DNA from: Maribacter_C sp947494565
GTDB taxonomy: Bacteria; Bacteroidota; Bacteroidia; Flavobacteriales; Flavobacteriaceae
Direction of reading: 5' to 3'
DNA: 64,000 bases
NCBI RefSeq assembly: GCF_047345415.1
Contig: NZ_JBLFEP010000008.1
Location: 1 to 64,000 of the forward strand
This document shows, piece by piece, positions 1-8,869 of this stretch. Both the position numbers and the translations under genes were made by a program. Within the stretch, counting starts at the first letter, position 1. Each line of letters begins with the position of its first letter. Under the pieces are notes generated by a model that was given only the letters and a program-made list of their open reading frames with translations, did no database searches and was not told where the DNA came from.

Positions 1-243
1 ATGGACGATCTTGTCCACGCCCACGCCGCGCTTGCGCATTTCCATCAGGGCACATGCGCCGATATCGTTATCGGGCAGACGGGTCACGAAATCCACCGGT
101 ACCCCATAGTTGGCCAGGGACACCGCGACATTGGACTCCCCGCCGCCGTAGACCACATCGAACGAACTCGCCTGTGAAAATCTCAGGAATCCCGGAGGGG
201 ACAAACGGAGCATGATCTCTCCGAAGGTTACTACTTTTTTCAT
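1..243 (-). CDS. PfkB-family sugar kinase, KdgK-like (N-terminal part, runs off window)
   Basis: The first 81 codons of a minus-strand gene are visible, starting at the ATG at 243-241 and still open at base 1. The protein begins MKKVVTFGEIMLRLSPPG and continues with GGGESNVAVSLANYG, the N-terminal substrate and nucleotide fold signature of the ribokinase/PfkB family. The opening is closest in style to 2-keto-3-deoxygluconate kinases, which phosphorylate KDG in the cytoplasm before aldol cleavage. The catalytic C-terminal GAGD motif lies outside the window, so the substrate cannot be fixed. It lies 42 bp downstream of the zinc dehydrogenase gene on the same strand and is probably co-transcribed with it in sugar-acid catabolism. 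Family assignment is firm; KDG specificity is inference. Confidence 0.85.
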   Translation of the reverse strand, partial: MKKVVTFGEIMLRLSPPGFLRFSQASSFDVVYGGGESNVAVSLANYGVPVDFVTRLPDNDIGACALMEMRKRGVGVDKIVH

Positions 244-285
244 GGTTGACTATTTGTTGTTTTATTCTTTATAAAGCTTGATTTA

Positions 286-1299
286 TTAAAAATTAACCGT
301 AGCCTTTATCACCCCGGTAGCAGGATCCAGCCAGCTATTAAAATTAGAAATCATCTCACTAAAATCTACATTATGCGTGATGAAGGAATCTACCGGGAAA
401 CGTCCTTGTTCCAATATGGATATCACGTATTCAAAATCTTCAAGAGCAGCATTTCTACTGCATAATATAGTGGTTTCTTTGGCGTGAATCGCCGGGTGGG
501 TAAAGGTCAGCTCCCCTTTTGAGAGGCCCACCAATACATAGCGTCCGCCATGGGACATATAGTCGGGGCCGGCCTCTAAGGCTCCCTTATGCCCTGTTGC
601 ATCGAAAACCACTGCGGCCATATCACCGTCGGTCTTATCAGCAACCTCTTGCACGGTATCGGCACCTGCCAAAACCGTATCATCTACACCTAAGACGTTT
701 TTCGCGTACTGAAGGCGCTCTTCATTCATATCCACTGCGATGACTTTGGCTCCCGCTATTTGCGCAAACTTCATCAAACCCAAACCTATAGGTCCGCAAC
801 CAACGACCACAACGGTTTCGTCTTTCGTTATCCTTGCGCGTCTAACCGCGTGTGCTCCAATAGCCAACGGCTCAACTAGGGCCATTTGATTATTGTTCAA
901 TTTTTGCGCAGGTAGCAATATGGAAATAGGTACCGTGATATACTCCTGCATACCCCCATCGGTATGGATACCCAAGACCTCTAAACTGGTGCAGCAATTG
1001 GTTTTTCCATTGCGACAAGCGACGCAAGTGCCGCAGTTGAGATAGGGCATAACGACTACATTATCACCGGCCTTCAACCCCAAGGCATTGTCTTCGATCT
1101 CTTCTATTCGTGTGGCCAATTCATGCCCCAAGATTCTGGGATAGGTAAAAAAGGCCTGGTTGCCCGCAAAAGCATGCAAATCAGTACCGCAGATACCTAC
1201 CTTGGTCACTTTTAGAAGTGCCTCACCTTTCTTTCTGACCGGAGCTGTTCTTTCCTTCAGAAGGAACTCCCCCGGTTTTTCACAGACAATGTATTTCAT
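286..1299 (-). CDS. Zinc-dependent medium-chain alcohol/polyol dehydrogenase
   Basis: A 337-residue MDR-superfamily dehydrogenase of normal length. Cys37 (GICGTDLH) and the His59-Glu60 pair (GHE) are the catalytic zinc ligands. Cys89, Cys92, Cys95 and Cys103 form the structural zinc lobe. VVVVGCGPIGLG near residue 165 is the Rossmann nucleotide loop. It resembles the RspB/L-galactonate and L-threonine dehydrogenase branch, whose members oxidise a sugar, polyol or sugar acid with NAD(P). It lies upstream of the PfkB kinase on the same strand and is divergent from the AraC regulator, separated by 168 bp that must hold both promoters. With an alpha-L-fucosidase next door, a step in fucose or deoxy-sugar-acid oxidation is plausible, but the substrate is not shown by the sequence. 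Confidence 0.85.
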   Translation of the reverse strand: MKYIVCEKPGEFLLKERTAPVRKKGEALLKVTKVGICGTDLHAFAGNQAFFTYPRILGHELATRIEEIEDNALGLKAGDNVVVMPYLNCGTCVACRNGKTNCCTSLEVLGIHTDGGMQEYITVPISILLPAQKLNNNQMALVEPLAIGAHAVRRARITKDETVVVVGCGPIGLGLMKFAQIAGAKVIAVDMNEERLQYAKNVLGVDDTVLAGADTVQEVADKTDGDMAAVVFDATGHKGALEAGPDYMSHGGRYVLVGLSKGELTFTHPAIHAKETTILCSRNAALEDFEYVISILEQGRFPVDSFITHNVDFSEMISNFNSWLDPATGVIKATVNF

Positions 1300-1467
1300 A
1301 ATTGAACTTGGAATAAAAAATATTGTACTATCAAAAATACAGTAAGGAACGCTTTCCGGCTACCACAAATCGCACTAATTCTAGTACTTTTTTTGCCCAA
1401 ACCATCTTCGGTTCGCTTTTTTTGCATTTAAAATAGCGGTATTTTCACATCAACCTTTGGCAAATAG

Positions 1468-2343
1468 ATGAAATTACACCTATTACATCGCGATAAACCT
1501 GAAAATAGCTCGTTCATGGTAACCCACCATGTCGAACCTTATTTTCTCAAGGTATGGCACTATCATCCGGAATTAGAGCTGGTACTCTCCTTAAAAAGTA
1601 CGGGCACTCGTTTTGTTGGCGATAGTATCAAAAAATTCGAAGAGGGTGATGTGGTACTTATCGGAAAGAACCTGCCACACATGTGGCTCAACGATGATGT
1701 CTATTTTCAAAAAGATAGTAATCTACTCGCAGAGGATATCGTGATTCACTTTAATCGGGAGTTTTTGGGGAATGGCTTTTTGGAAACGGACGAAATGCGA
1801 CCCATTGCGGAACTCTTACAGAAATCAAGACATGGAATAAAATTCATTGCGTTACCCAAAAAAGTGATTCGGGATATCTTGAAAATAAATCGATTGGAGG
1901 CCGGTTTCAAAAGGACCATGAAATTTACAAAGGTGCTGTACCAATTGGCCCAACATCAAACTTTTGAATTGTTGGCCAGTGAGGGATTTGTACATTCCTT
2001 CAAAAAAAATCAAAATCAAAACTTGGATAAAACATATGAATACATCTTCGAAAATTTCGCCCAGCCTATCTCATTGGACGATGTCGCAGCGGTAGCCAAT
2101 ATGAACCCTTCGGCCTTCAGTCGATTTTTTAAAAGAGTCAATCGCAAGACCTTTTCAAGATACTTGAATGAGGTTAGGATCGGATATGCCTGTAAACAGT
2201 TGATTGAAAACAAAAGCACTATTTCAGCTATTTGCTACGAATCGGGTTTCCATACGATTTCAAATTTCAATCGGCAATTCAGGGCCATCAAACAAATGTC
2301 TCCCAGTGAATTCCTAGCCTATCAAAAGCGACAATCGAATTGA
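1468..2343 (+). CDS. AraC-family transcriptional regulator
   Basis: A 291-residue regulator. The N-terminal half is a cupin ligand-binding domain (HYHPELELVL near residue 31, then EEGDVVLIGKNLPHMW). Residues about 190-285 form the double helix-turn-helix AraC DNA-binding domain, including NPSAFSRFFKR in the first HTH and SGFHTISNFNRQF in the second. This layout is typical of Bacteroidota sugar-responsive AraC activators. It is transcribed away from the dehydrogenase/kinase pair and convergent with the fucosidase gene, so it is the natural local regulator of this locus. Whether it binds the AACAAATGGTTT element found further along is unknown. Family confidence is high; the effector is unknown. 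Confidence 0.93.
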   Translation: MKLHLLHRDKPENSSFMVTHHVEPYFLKVWHYHPELELVLSLKSTGTRFVGDSIKKFEEGDVVLIGKNLPHMWLNDDVYFQKDSNLLAEDIVIHFNREFLGNGFLETDEMRPIAELLQKSRHGIKFIALPKKVIRDILKINRLEAGFKRTMKFTKVLYQLAQHQTFELLASEGFVHSFKKNQNQNLDKTYEYIFENFAQPISLDDVAAVANMNPSAFSRFFKRVNRKTFSRYLNEVRIGYACKQLIENKSTISAICYESGFHTISNFNRQFRAIKQMSPSEFLAYQKRQSN

Positions 2344-2347
2344 AATT

Positions 2348-2389
2348 AAAAGGCGCACCAAAGTTGAGTTCAACCCCAGTGCGCCTTTT
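2348..2389. terminator. Bidirectional intrinsic terminator
   Basis: A perfect 11-bp stem, AAAAGGCGCAC (2348-2358) pairing with GTGCGCCTTTT (2379-2389), lies between the convergent araC-type and fucosidase genes. The A/T tails on both sides allow it to stop transcription from both directions. Confidence 0.85.
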
Positions 2390-2417
2390 CGTTATTCAAA
2401 GAGCTGCTACTTTTATG

Positions 2418-3974
2418 TTACAACGTTATTTCCAAAACATGGGCAAAATTGCCTGTTTTAGCCCCTAGACCCGATACTTCAAGTGCAGCATCGGTTCTTT
2501 CGAAAGTAAGGTTCGCATCGCTACCCAAAAGTCGTATGCTTTTGATATCGATATCTTTGGCATGTTCACTTGTGGCACCCAATGATTTGATATTTATCTT
2601 AGCATCTTTGGGCCAGTCAAGCATAATCGCATAGAGCTTATTACCATTGGTGGTAAAACGTATATCTTGTGCGGTGAAATCTTTTTTCTTCGCATGCTCC
2701 GACATATATCCACCCTCTTCCTCCGTTGGGCCTTCCCCAAAAGTTTTCCAATATTCGGAATTATAGATGGCCTCCCCATTCGTTGCCAGCCAGTCGCCTA
2801 TCTTTAAAAGGGTTTCTTGCTGGTCCTCAGGTATGGTCCCATCTGCCCTTGGTCCGACATTAAGCAATAGGTTACCGTTCTTCGATACGATATCAACAAG
2901 GTCATCAACAAGTGAGTTGGGAGTTTTCGCTTCTTCGTTCGTCACGTAACCCCAAGAATTTTTTCCAATAGAGGTATCGGTCTGCCAAGGTAATTTTCGA
3001 ATCCCTGGAAGCTTACCGCGTTCAAGGTCATAGATAACAGTACCTTCCGGAAATGCTTCATGAAATAAGTTCTTATCGTTTATGACCACTTCTTTACCCC
3101 ACTCAATACCTTTATTGTAGTAATAAGCGGCCAATTTAGGACGGTACTCTTCATAATCGGGTATGTCCAAATAGAAATCGAACCACAATATTTCAGGTTG
3201 GTAATTGTCTATCAGGTCAACGGTGCGGTCCCACCACATTTTTTTGAACTCTCCCGAAACGGGCTCCTTTAAATCTTTTCCCTTCGGTGAATATAGATCG
3301 GCATACTCCGGATCCACGGTATCGAAGTGGTCTTTTTTATTATAATAAGACCAGTTGAACGCATAATGTGAGGAGGCGCCCATAATCAGTCCTTGTTTTC
3401 GGCCCTCAGCGAAAAGTTCACCAAGTACATCACGTTTAGGTCCCATATTGGCCGCATTCCATTTGGTTGCTTTTGAAGCGAACATGGCAAAACCGTCATG
3501 ATGATCGGCAACTGGAACCACGTATTTCGCGCCCGCTTTTTTAAACAATGAAATCCATTCTTTTGGGTCGAATTTTTCCGCTTTGAACATCGGAATAAAG
3601 TCTTTGTATCCAAAATCCTTTAGATTGCCATAGGTTTTCTTGTGATGGAGATAGGTCTCATTCGGACCGTCTTGCTGAGGTTTCAATTGGGCCGTAAATG
3701 TAGCACTGTCCATATACATTCGACGCGGATACCATTCGGAGCCGTGTGCAGGAACGGAATAGGGCCCCCAGTGAATGAATATTCCGAATTTTTGATCATT
3801 GAACCATTCAGGATCTTTGTAATTTTTTTTGATGGACTCCCAATTAGGTTCAAAAAGTGCTACAGAATCCATTTTGGATGCCATGTCCTTTTTTGCATCT
3901 TCCTTTTTTGATCCACACGAAAACAAGAGGATGGAAACTAATAGTATTGTAGAAACTCTTCTCATTAAAATCAT
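2418..3974 (-). CDS. Alpha-L-fucosidase, GH29, lipoprotein
   Basis: A 518-residue secreted glycosidase. The N-terminus is a lipoprotein signal with lipobox LLFSC (Cys20), so the enzyme is probably anchored to a membrane in the periplasm or at the surface. GH29 hallmarks follow: EWFNDQKFGIFIHWGPYSVP (residues 56-75), YVVPVADHHDGFAMF (151-165), and ILWFD, where Asp266 fits the catalytic nucleophile. It hydrolyses terminal alpha-L-fucosides. A second in-frame ATG three codons downstream (3965) gives an equally good signal peptide. One copy of the 12-bp AACAAATGGTTT element lies about 100 bp upstream. It sits next to a DUF1080 gene, a decayed second GH29 gene and the susCD pair, which together point to a fucose-containing glycan. 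The source glycan is not determined. Confidence 0.95.
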   Translation of the reverse strand: MILMRRVSTILLVSILLFSCGSKKEDAKKDMASKMDSVALFEPNWESIKKNYKDPEWFNDQKFGIFIHWGPYSVPAHGSEWYPRRMYMDSATFTAQLKPQQDGPNETYLHHKKTYGNLKDFGYKDFIPMFKAEKFDPKEWISLFKKAGAKYVVPVADHHDGFAMFASKATKWNAANMGPKRDVLGELFAEGRKQGLIMGASSHYAFNWSYYNKKDHFDTVDPEYADLYSPKGKDLKEPVSGEFKKMWWDRTVDLIDNYQPEILWFDFYLDIPDYEEYRPKLAAYYYNKGIEWGKEVVINDKNLFHEAFPEGTVIYDLERGKLPGIRKLPWQTDTSIGKNSWGYVTNEEAKTPNSLVDDLVDIVSKNGNLLLNVGPRADGTIPEDQQETLLKIGDWLATNGEAIYNSEYWKTFGEGPTEEEGGYMSEHAKKKDFTAQDIRFTTNGNKLYAIMLDWPKDAKINIKSLGATSEHAKDIDIKSIRLLGSDANLTFERTDAALEVSGLGAKTGNFAHVLEITL

Positions 3975-4076
3975 CTATTTATCAGGTTGGTTAACGCAGC
4001 AATATCGCCACAAAAAGCAAAAGCTAAATTCAGTATTTTCTTTCCATCGCCTATTATTTTTTGACCAAAATAACAC

Positions 4077-4110
4077 AACAAATGGTTTGTCGACCCAATT
4101 ATCATTTGTT
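4077..4110. promoter_or_regulatory. Candidate operator upstream of the GH29 gene
   Basis: AACAAATGGTTT (4077-4088) is followed by CATTTGTT (4103-4110), which forms an inverted repeat with AACAAATG. The same 12-mer occurs twice more in the window, both times upstream of susC. The site sits about 100-135 bp upstream of the fucosidase start. Its role as an operator is inference. Confidence 0.45.
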
Positions 4111-4140
4111 CATGGCTATCCATTATAACGCAACTCTTGC

Positions 4141-5010
4141 CTATTTCAAGAACTTTGGCAACTCGGTTATCTTTCGAATTTCAATATTTCGATAATACGC
4201 CTCGGCGGCCTCGGACTGCAGTTGAATCTTTCCGCGTGTTACGATTTCGTAACCCACTTCGGTGCGGCGCTCCGCTTTATCTAAGATCATCACTACCGTA
4301 CCATTTACAATGTGAAACGATTGTCCATTGAAACAGACCAATTCTAAAGTATTCCACTGCCCATAAGGCTTTTCTGAATTACCTCGCCTTACACCTCGAT
4401 ACATATTCTTTCCTTCAAGGCCGATACCCAGTCGCGTGGGACTCCCTGATGGGTCGTACTCATAAAAACCTGTTTCATTCATACGGGTTCGAATCGTATT
4501 CACGCCGCCGGCCAAGCCGAAGTAATCACCCATATCCCCTTCTTGAATCTGAAACTCTTGAGACTCCATCCAAACATTCCAAAAAGCGCCCTGTTCACCA
4601 TTGCAATGATATAAAAGACCATTATCGCGCTTGTCATTCAATCTGGGCTCCCACTTTTTTTCACCCCATTTGAACTCAAGCTTCAGGTGGTAGTTTTCAT
4701 AGATCTCCTTGGAGGTTAGCCCGCCATAAATTTCACCACTTACATGAAGAACTTCTTCCCCATCCACTTGATGCATCGAAAACACTTGTAATGGGTCTTT
4801 ATTCAAACCTAACGGGGTACCTTCCATGCCGTCTCCCTTAGGGGCCTCATCCAAACCTTTGACCGTATGATGGGGAACGCCAATGAAAACATCCCACCTT
4901 GAAAGCTCATCGTCCAACAAAGGGGTCCATTCCGCTTCTTGGGCATTGAGGATAGGGGTCATCAAAAATTCTATCGCTACAAAAAGAATCACACATTTTA
5001 AGTTCCTCAT
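4141..5010 (-). CDS. Secreted DUF1080 (3-keto-disaccharide hydrolase-type) protein
   Basis: A 289-residue protein with a signal peptide (cleavage likely after PILNA). The rest is a concanavalin-like DUF1080 domain: EWTPLLDDELSRWDVFIG near the start, NYHLKLEFKWG, RDNGLLYHC, the EFQIQEGDMGDYFG segment, and a C-terminal GKIQLQSEAAEAYYRNIEIR strand. Some members of this Pfam family have been shown to act on 3-keto-glycosides, and many are uncharacterised. It lies between the GH29 gene and the GH29 remnant on the same strand, so it is probably a periplasmic accessory hydrolase or binding protein of this glycan locus. The family is clear; activity is not shown. Confidence 0.85.
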   Translation of the reverse strand: MRNLKCVILFVAIEFLMTPILNAQEAEWTPLLDDELSRWDVFIGVPHHTVKGLDEAPKGDGMEGTPLGLNKDPLQVFSMHQVDGEEVLHVSGEIYGGLTSKEIYENYHLKLEFKWGEKKWEPRLNDKRDNGLLYHCNGEQGAFWNVWMESQEFQIQEGDMGDYFGLAGGVNTIRTRMNETGFYEYDPSGSPTRLGIGLEGKNMYRGVRRGNSEKPYGQWNTLELVCFNGQSFHIVNGTVVMILDKAERRTEVGYEIVTRGKIQLQSEAAEAYYRNIEIRKITELPKFLK

Positions 5011-5038
5011 AATCGTTACGTATTTTACTTTTTTTGTT

Positions 5039-5335
5039 CTATTTCAATACAAAGGCGTACTCCCCTATTTTCTCATTTCTGAAAATGACCAGTATGCTCG
5101 TTGGTGTTTTTTTGTATTTCGGTTGAAGAGTCCTTCCCAATAACCGCAAGTTAGATATGCCAAACTTGACATCCTTAAACCATTCTGGGGTCTGATGCTG
5201 TCTTAATGATGGCCAAGTAGCTTCATAGTCCACTGATTGTGCACTAATCCAAGTGGGGAAAAGAACTAAGCAAGGGATACAAAACTTGGTTCCAGACCAA
5301 GCTGAGGTACGGCTACGAACAAATAAAACTGACAT
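5039..5335 (-). pseudogene. Internally deleted GH29 alpha-L-fucosidase remnant
   Basis: A 98-codon open frame joins the two ends of a GH29 gene. After a signal-like start (CLVLFPTWISAQS), the segment YEATWPSLRQHQTPEWFKDV then KFGI matches the N-terminal GH29 block that normally runs on to FIHWG. Here it jumps directly to NLRLLGRTLQPKYKK and then RNEKIGEYAFVLK, which resembles the last about 35 residues of GH29 enzymes. The catalytic barrel is absent, so no fucosidase activity is possible. The simplest reading is one in-frame deletion of more than 1 kb of an ancestral second fucosidase located upstream of the DUF1080 gene. A functional short peptide cannot be excluded but is unlikely. Confidence 0.7.
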
Positions 5336-5777
5336 GGTAGATGAATAAATGGTCCACTATAAAAAATTCAGTAACACAAAGATTACCTAATCAAAAAGTT
5401 TGAAGGGTCACGCATGTCTTTATTCGTAAAACAGATATGTAGTTCTACAAATTTTGGTTGCATTTATAGGATAGCCGCATATTGTTTTAAACAGATCACT
5501 CAGCATAAATCGCAACTACGGTATTTTACTTGAACCTACTCTTCCAAAGGATTCAAGCGTCTACAAGATGCTGCATTTGAACCACCTAGAAGTTCGTCCA
5601 AATTCATAGAACAAATGGTTTTGGACGCCTTGATTCCCCTAGAAAAAAAATGGAGCGGATGTTTTTCAAAGGAAACCATTTGTTATTTCATACAAGATGT
5701 TTGTGACGTAAGGTAGTTTATGTTGGATGTAATTTTATCCCCAATTAAAACTATCTAAATAACCTTTTAAGAACTAA
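5336..5777 (+). promoter_or_regulatory. susC upstream region with paired 12-bp elements
   Basis: This 442-bp gap holds the promoter of the susCD unit. AACAAATGGTTT (5610-5621) and its reverse complement AAACCATTTGTT (5673-5684) form an inverted pair about 63 bp apart, centred roughly 130 bp upstream of the susC ATG. Both match exactly the element upstream of the GH29 gene. A short open frame without a credible start crosses the region (about 5537-5716); I recognise nothing in it. No clear -33/-7 Bacteroidota promoter could be assigned. Confidence 0.45.
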
Positions 5778-8700
5778 ATGTTTATGAAAATGTTTGAATT
5801 AACTCAAAAAAAATGTTCGATTCGCATGTTACTCTGCGCGTTTGTATGGTTTTCCGTCTGCGTCGTAGGTCATGCGCAAGATGCTACCGTTAGCGGTACG
5901 ATTACTGATGACACAGGTCAGCCCCTGGCCGGTGCTAACGTTTTGGTAAAGGGAACTACAAACGGAACCCAGTCGGATTTCGATGGTAATTATACCATAG
6001 ATGCCTCATCCGACGCCACCTTGGTATTCAGTTATCTCGGTTTCACTACACTTGAAGAAGCGGTCAATGGACGATCGGCTATCAATGTATCACTTGAAGA
6101 AGATGCGAGTCAACTTGAAGAGGTTGTCGTTATCGGCTATGGCTCTCAAAAGAAATCTGATTTGACCGGTGCGGTAGGTACCGTTGGAGGAGATGATATC
6201 GAAAATCTTACCTACAGCGACCCTGCACAGGCGCTCCAAGGTAGAATGGCCGGTGTCAATATTCAAGCTCAAGGCGGAGCGGCCGGGGCTACATCCCTCA
6301 TTACAATTAGAGGTACAGGGACCTTGTCCGCAGCTGGTCCTTTATTCGTTATTGATGGTGTTATTACAGGGAATATGAATTCTGTCAACCCTCAAGACAT
6401 CGATACCATTTCTGTTTTGAAAGATGCGTCTTCAACCGCTATTTATGGTTCTAGGGCCGCCAATGGGGTGGTCATCATCACAACCAAAAAAGGTACTCGA
6501 GGCAGATTGACTATCGATCTAGATACCAATTATGGTTTCAACCATGTCATAAATACCATTGACTGGGCCGATGCAAGGCAATATGCCGATATTGTAAACA
6601 GGGCCGATGATAATGATGGCACTCCCCGATCTCCCGCGAATGATACCGAGTTTAACCCAAATCGTACCAGTAATCTTTATGATGAATCACTACGAACGGG
6701 TCAGATTACCAATACGAACCTTCGGTTAGCAGGCGGGGGCGAGAATACCCTCTTTAGCCTTTCGCTAAGTCATTTTGATAATGAAAGTGTGGTCAAGTAT
6801 GACGATTTTGAACGATATACGGTACGAGCCAATGGCTCGTTTACCAAGGGTAATTTCAAACTTGAAAACACTATTGGTTTGACCCGTTCGGTCAATAATC
6901 CTAACCCCTACTTTAACAAAGAGCGTAATTTACTCCCTACCATTCGTTTGAAAGATGGTGATGGGAATTGGAACTCTTCCGATTTAGCTCCAGGATCGGC
7001 CCTGGCAACATTCTACGGCCCGGGAACTATTATTAACGAGTTAGGAGTTGCCGCTTTAGAGGACAGAACCGTAACCAACAGCAATGTCTTGGGAAATTTG
7101 GCGGCCTCCTATACCCTTTTCGAAAGTCTTACGTATAAATTGAATTTAGGATTGGAGTTCAATCTGAACAACAACTATAGATTTAGACCTCAAGACGCAG
7201 TTTTCGTCAATGGGAATTTGGGTAATTTCGCTGAAATTAGTGAAAGAAACGATACTTTTCTATCGACGCTGATCGAACATACCCTGAACTACAAAAAGAC
7301 CTTTGGCAAACATGGCTTAGATGTGATCGGTGGTTTTACCCAACAAGAGAACAACACCAGAAGACTTGGTGCGGATGCGAGAAGATTTCCTTCCAATGAC
7401 ATACGCGTTCCCTCGGCCGCTGAAGAAGTTTCCAATGCGCCCTCTTTCGATAATACTTCGACAATACAATCCTATTTTGGTAGAATCAATTACTCTTTTG
7501 ATGACCGATACCTGTTGACCGCTACGATACGTAGAGATGGCTCCTCACTATTTCTTGAAGGTTTGAGATGGGGTACCTTTCCTTCTGCGGCCTTTGCTTG
7601 GAACATAAGTAATGAAAAATTCATGGAGAATGTCTCGGCAATTTCAAATTTGAAGTTTCGAGCCAGTTATGGTGAAATCGGATCGAACAACGTTGAGGTC
7701 TACGCCGTTGACCCGCAATTAAATCTATTTAGTGAGTATGTTTTAGGCGACACTCCAGGTCGAGTTACGGGCTACTCGATTACGCAGGGGGTCAATCCCA
7801 ACATCTTTTGGGAAACCACAAAGACCACCGATATCGGTTTGGATTTTGCTGCCTTCAACAATAAGCTTGATATATCAATGGATTATTTCATTAAAAAATC
7901 AGAGGATATCTTAGTAGGTATTCGTCTACCGATTTACACTGGTTTTGATAATGACGTCCCTTTCAATACCGCCAGTGTGGATAACAAAGGGTTCGAATTC
8001 TCGGCGAATTACAGAGATCAATTAAGTGATGATTTTTCTTTTAATGCGTCATTCAACTTTTCTACCTTGAATAATGAAGTAACAAGTCTAGGGGGTTCTA
8101 CGCCAATAATTACGGGAAGCTTTACATCAAACAGTCTAAATAGCAAGCGAACGGATATCGGAGAACCCATCGGCTCCTTTTATGGTTACGTTGTCGACGG
8201 AATCTATCAAACCGATGCAGAGGCCGCTGCGGCCAATGATGCATCAGGGACCCCTGTGGCCGGGGATTTGAAATTTAGGGATTTGGATGGCGATGGTGAT
8301 ATAGATGTGGATGATCAAACCTATCTGGGCAGTGCCATCCCTAATTTTGAATACGGTATTAACCTTGGGGCGAACTACAAGCAATGGGATCTGAACTTGT
8401 TCTTCAATGGCGTTTCAGGAAATACACTCCTAAACAGTAATAGATATCGAGGTTTCTTCGATACGGATGGAAATTACTTGGCGGAGGCCTTAAATGCATG
8501 GACCCCTTCAAACACTAATACTACTATACCTAGAAATACGCAGGCCGATAACGGTTTCAATAGAAGAATGTCTGATTTCTATCTTGAGAGTGGTGCTTAC
8601 TTTAGACTACGAAATGCCCAGATAGGGTATAGTCTTCCAGACACGATCTTAGATAAAATCAAACTCAGTAAACTTAGATTATACGTTTCCGCAATTAATC

Positions 8701-8852
8701 TATTTACCATTTCCGATTACTCGGGATACTATCCTGAAATCGGTAGAAATACCAGAGGTGGGGAAGATCAGAGACAATTCAACCTGGGAGTGGACGAAGG
8801 TGTTATTCCTACACCAAGAACGTTCCAGGCTGGTTTACAAATTTCCTTTTAA
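5778..8852 (+). CDS. SusC/RagA-family TonB-dependent outer-membrane transporter
   Basis: A 1024-residue outer-membrane receptor. The signal peptide ends near GHAQ (about residue 34). A CarboxypepD_reg-like beta-sandwich follows (residues about 36-105; PLAGANVLVKGT and FDGNYTI). The TonB-box-like VVVIGYG is at 116-122, then the plug (ALQGRMAGVNIQ, IRGTGT, AIYGSRAANGVVIITTKKG), then a long beta-barrel ending in an aromatic QISF terminus. It imports oligosaccharides across the outer membrane as a complex with the SusD protein encoded 17 bp downstream. The neighbouring alpha-L-fucosidase suggests a fucosylated substrate. Paired 12-bp elements upstream probably control the operon. Confidence 0.97.
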   Translation: MFMKMFELTQKKCSIRMLLCAFVWFSVCVVGHAQDATVSGTITDDTGQPLAGANVLVKGTTNGTQSDFDGNYTIDASSDATLVFSYLGFTTLEEAVNGRSAINVSLEEDASQLEEVVVIGYGSQKKSDLTGAVGTVGGDDIENLTYSDPAQALQGRMAGVNIQAQGGAAGATSLITIRGTGTLSAAGPLFVIDGVITGNMNSVNPQDIDTISVLKDASSTAIYGSRAANGVVIITTKKGTRGRLTIDLDTNYGFNHVINTIDWADARQYADIVNRADDNDGTPRSPANDTEFNPNRTSNLYDESLRTGQITNTNLRLAGGGENTLFSLSLSHFDNESVVKYDDFERYTVRANGSFTKGNFKLENTIGLTRSVNNPNPYFNKERNLLPTIRLKDGDGNWNSSDLAPGSALATFYGPGTIINELGVAALEDRTVTNSNVLGNLAASYTLFESLTYKLNLGLEFNLNNNYRFRPQDAVFVNGNLGNFAEISERNDTFLSTLIEHTLNYKKTFGKHGLDVIGGFTQQENNTRRLGADARRFPSNDIRVPSAAEEVSNAPSFDNTSTIQSYFGRINYSFDDRYLLTATIRRDGSSLFLEGLRWGTFPSAAFAWNISNEKFMENVSAISNLKFRASYGEIGSNNVEVYAVDPQLNLFSEYVLGDTPGRVTGYSITQGVNPNIFWETTKTTDIGLDFAAFNNKLDISMDYFIKKSEDILVGIRLPIYTGFDNDVPFNTASVDNKGFEFSANYRDQLSDDFSFNASFNFSTLNNEVTSLGGSTPIITGSFTSNSLNSKRTDIGEPIGSFYGYVVDGIYQTDAEAAAANDASGTPVAGDLKFRDLDGDGDIDVDDQTYLGSAIPNFEYGINLGANYKQWDLNLFFNGVSGNTLLNSNRYRGFFDTDGNYLAEALNAWTPSNTNTTIPRNTQADNGFNRRMSDFYLESGAYFRLRNAQIGYSLPDTILDKIKLSKLRLYVSAINLFTISDYSGYYPEIGRNTRGGEDQRQFNLGVDEGVIPTPRTFQAGLQISF

Positions 8853-8869
8853 CTTAAAAAAATAGCAAA

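Noticed and set aside
5537..5716. Open frame of about 60 codons in the susC upstream region
   Set aside because: It has no credible start codon and no recognisable homology, and it contains two opposite-strand copies of the regulatory 12-mer, so it is more likely promoter DNA.
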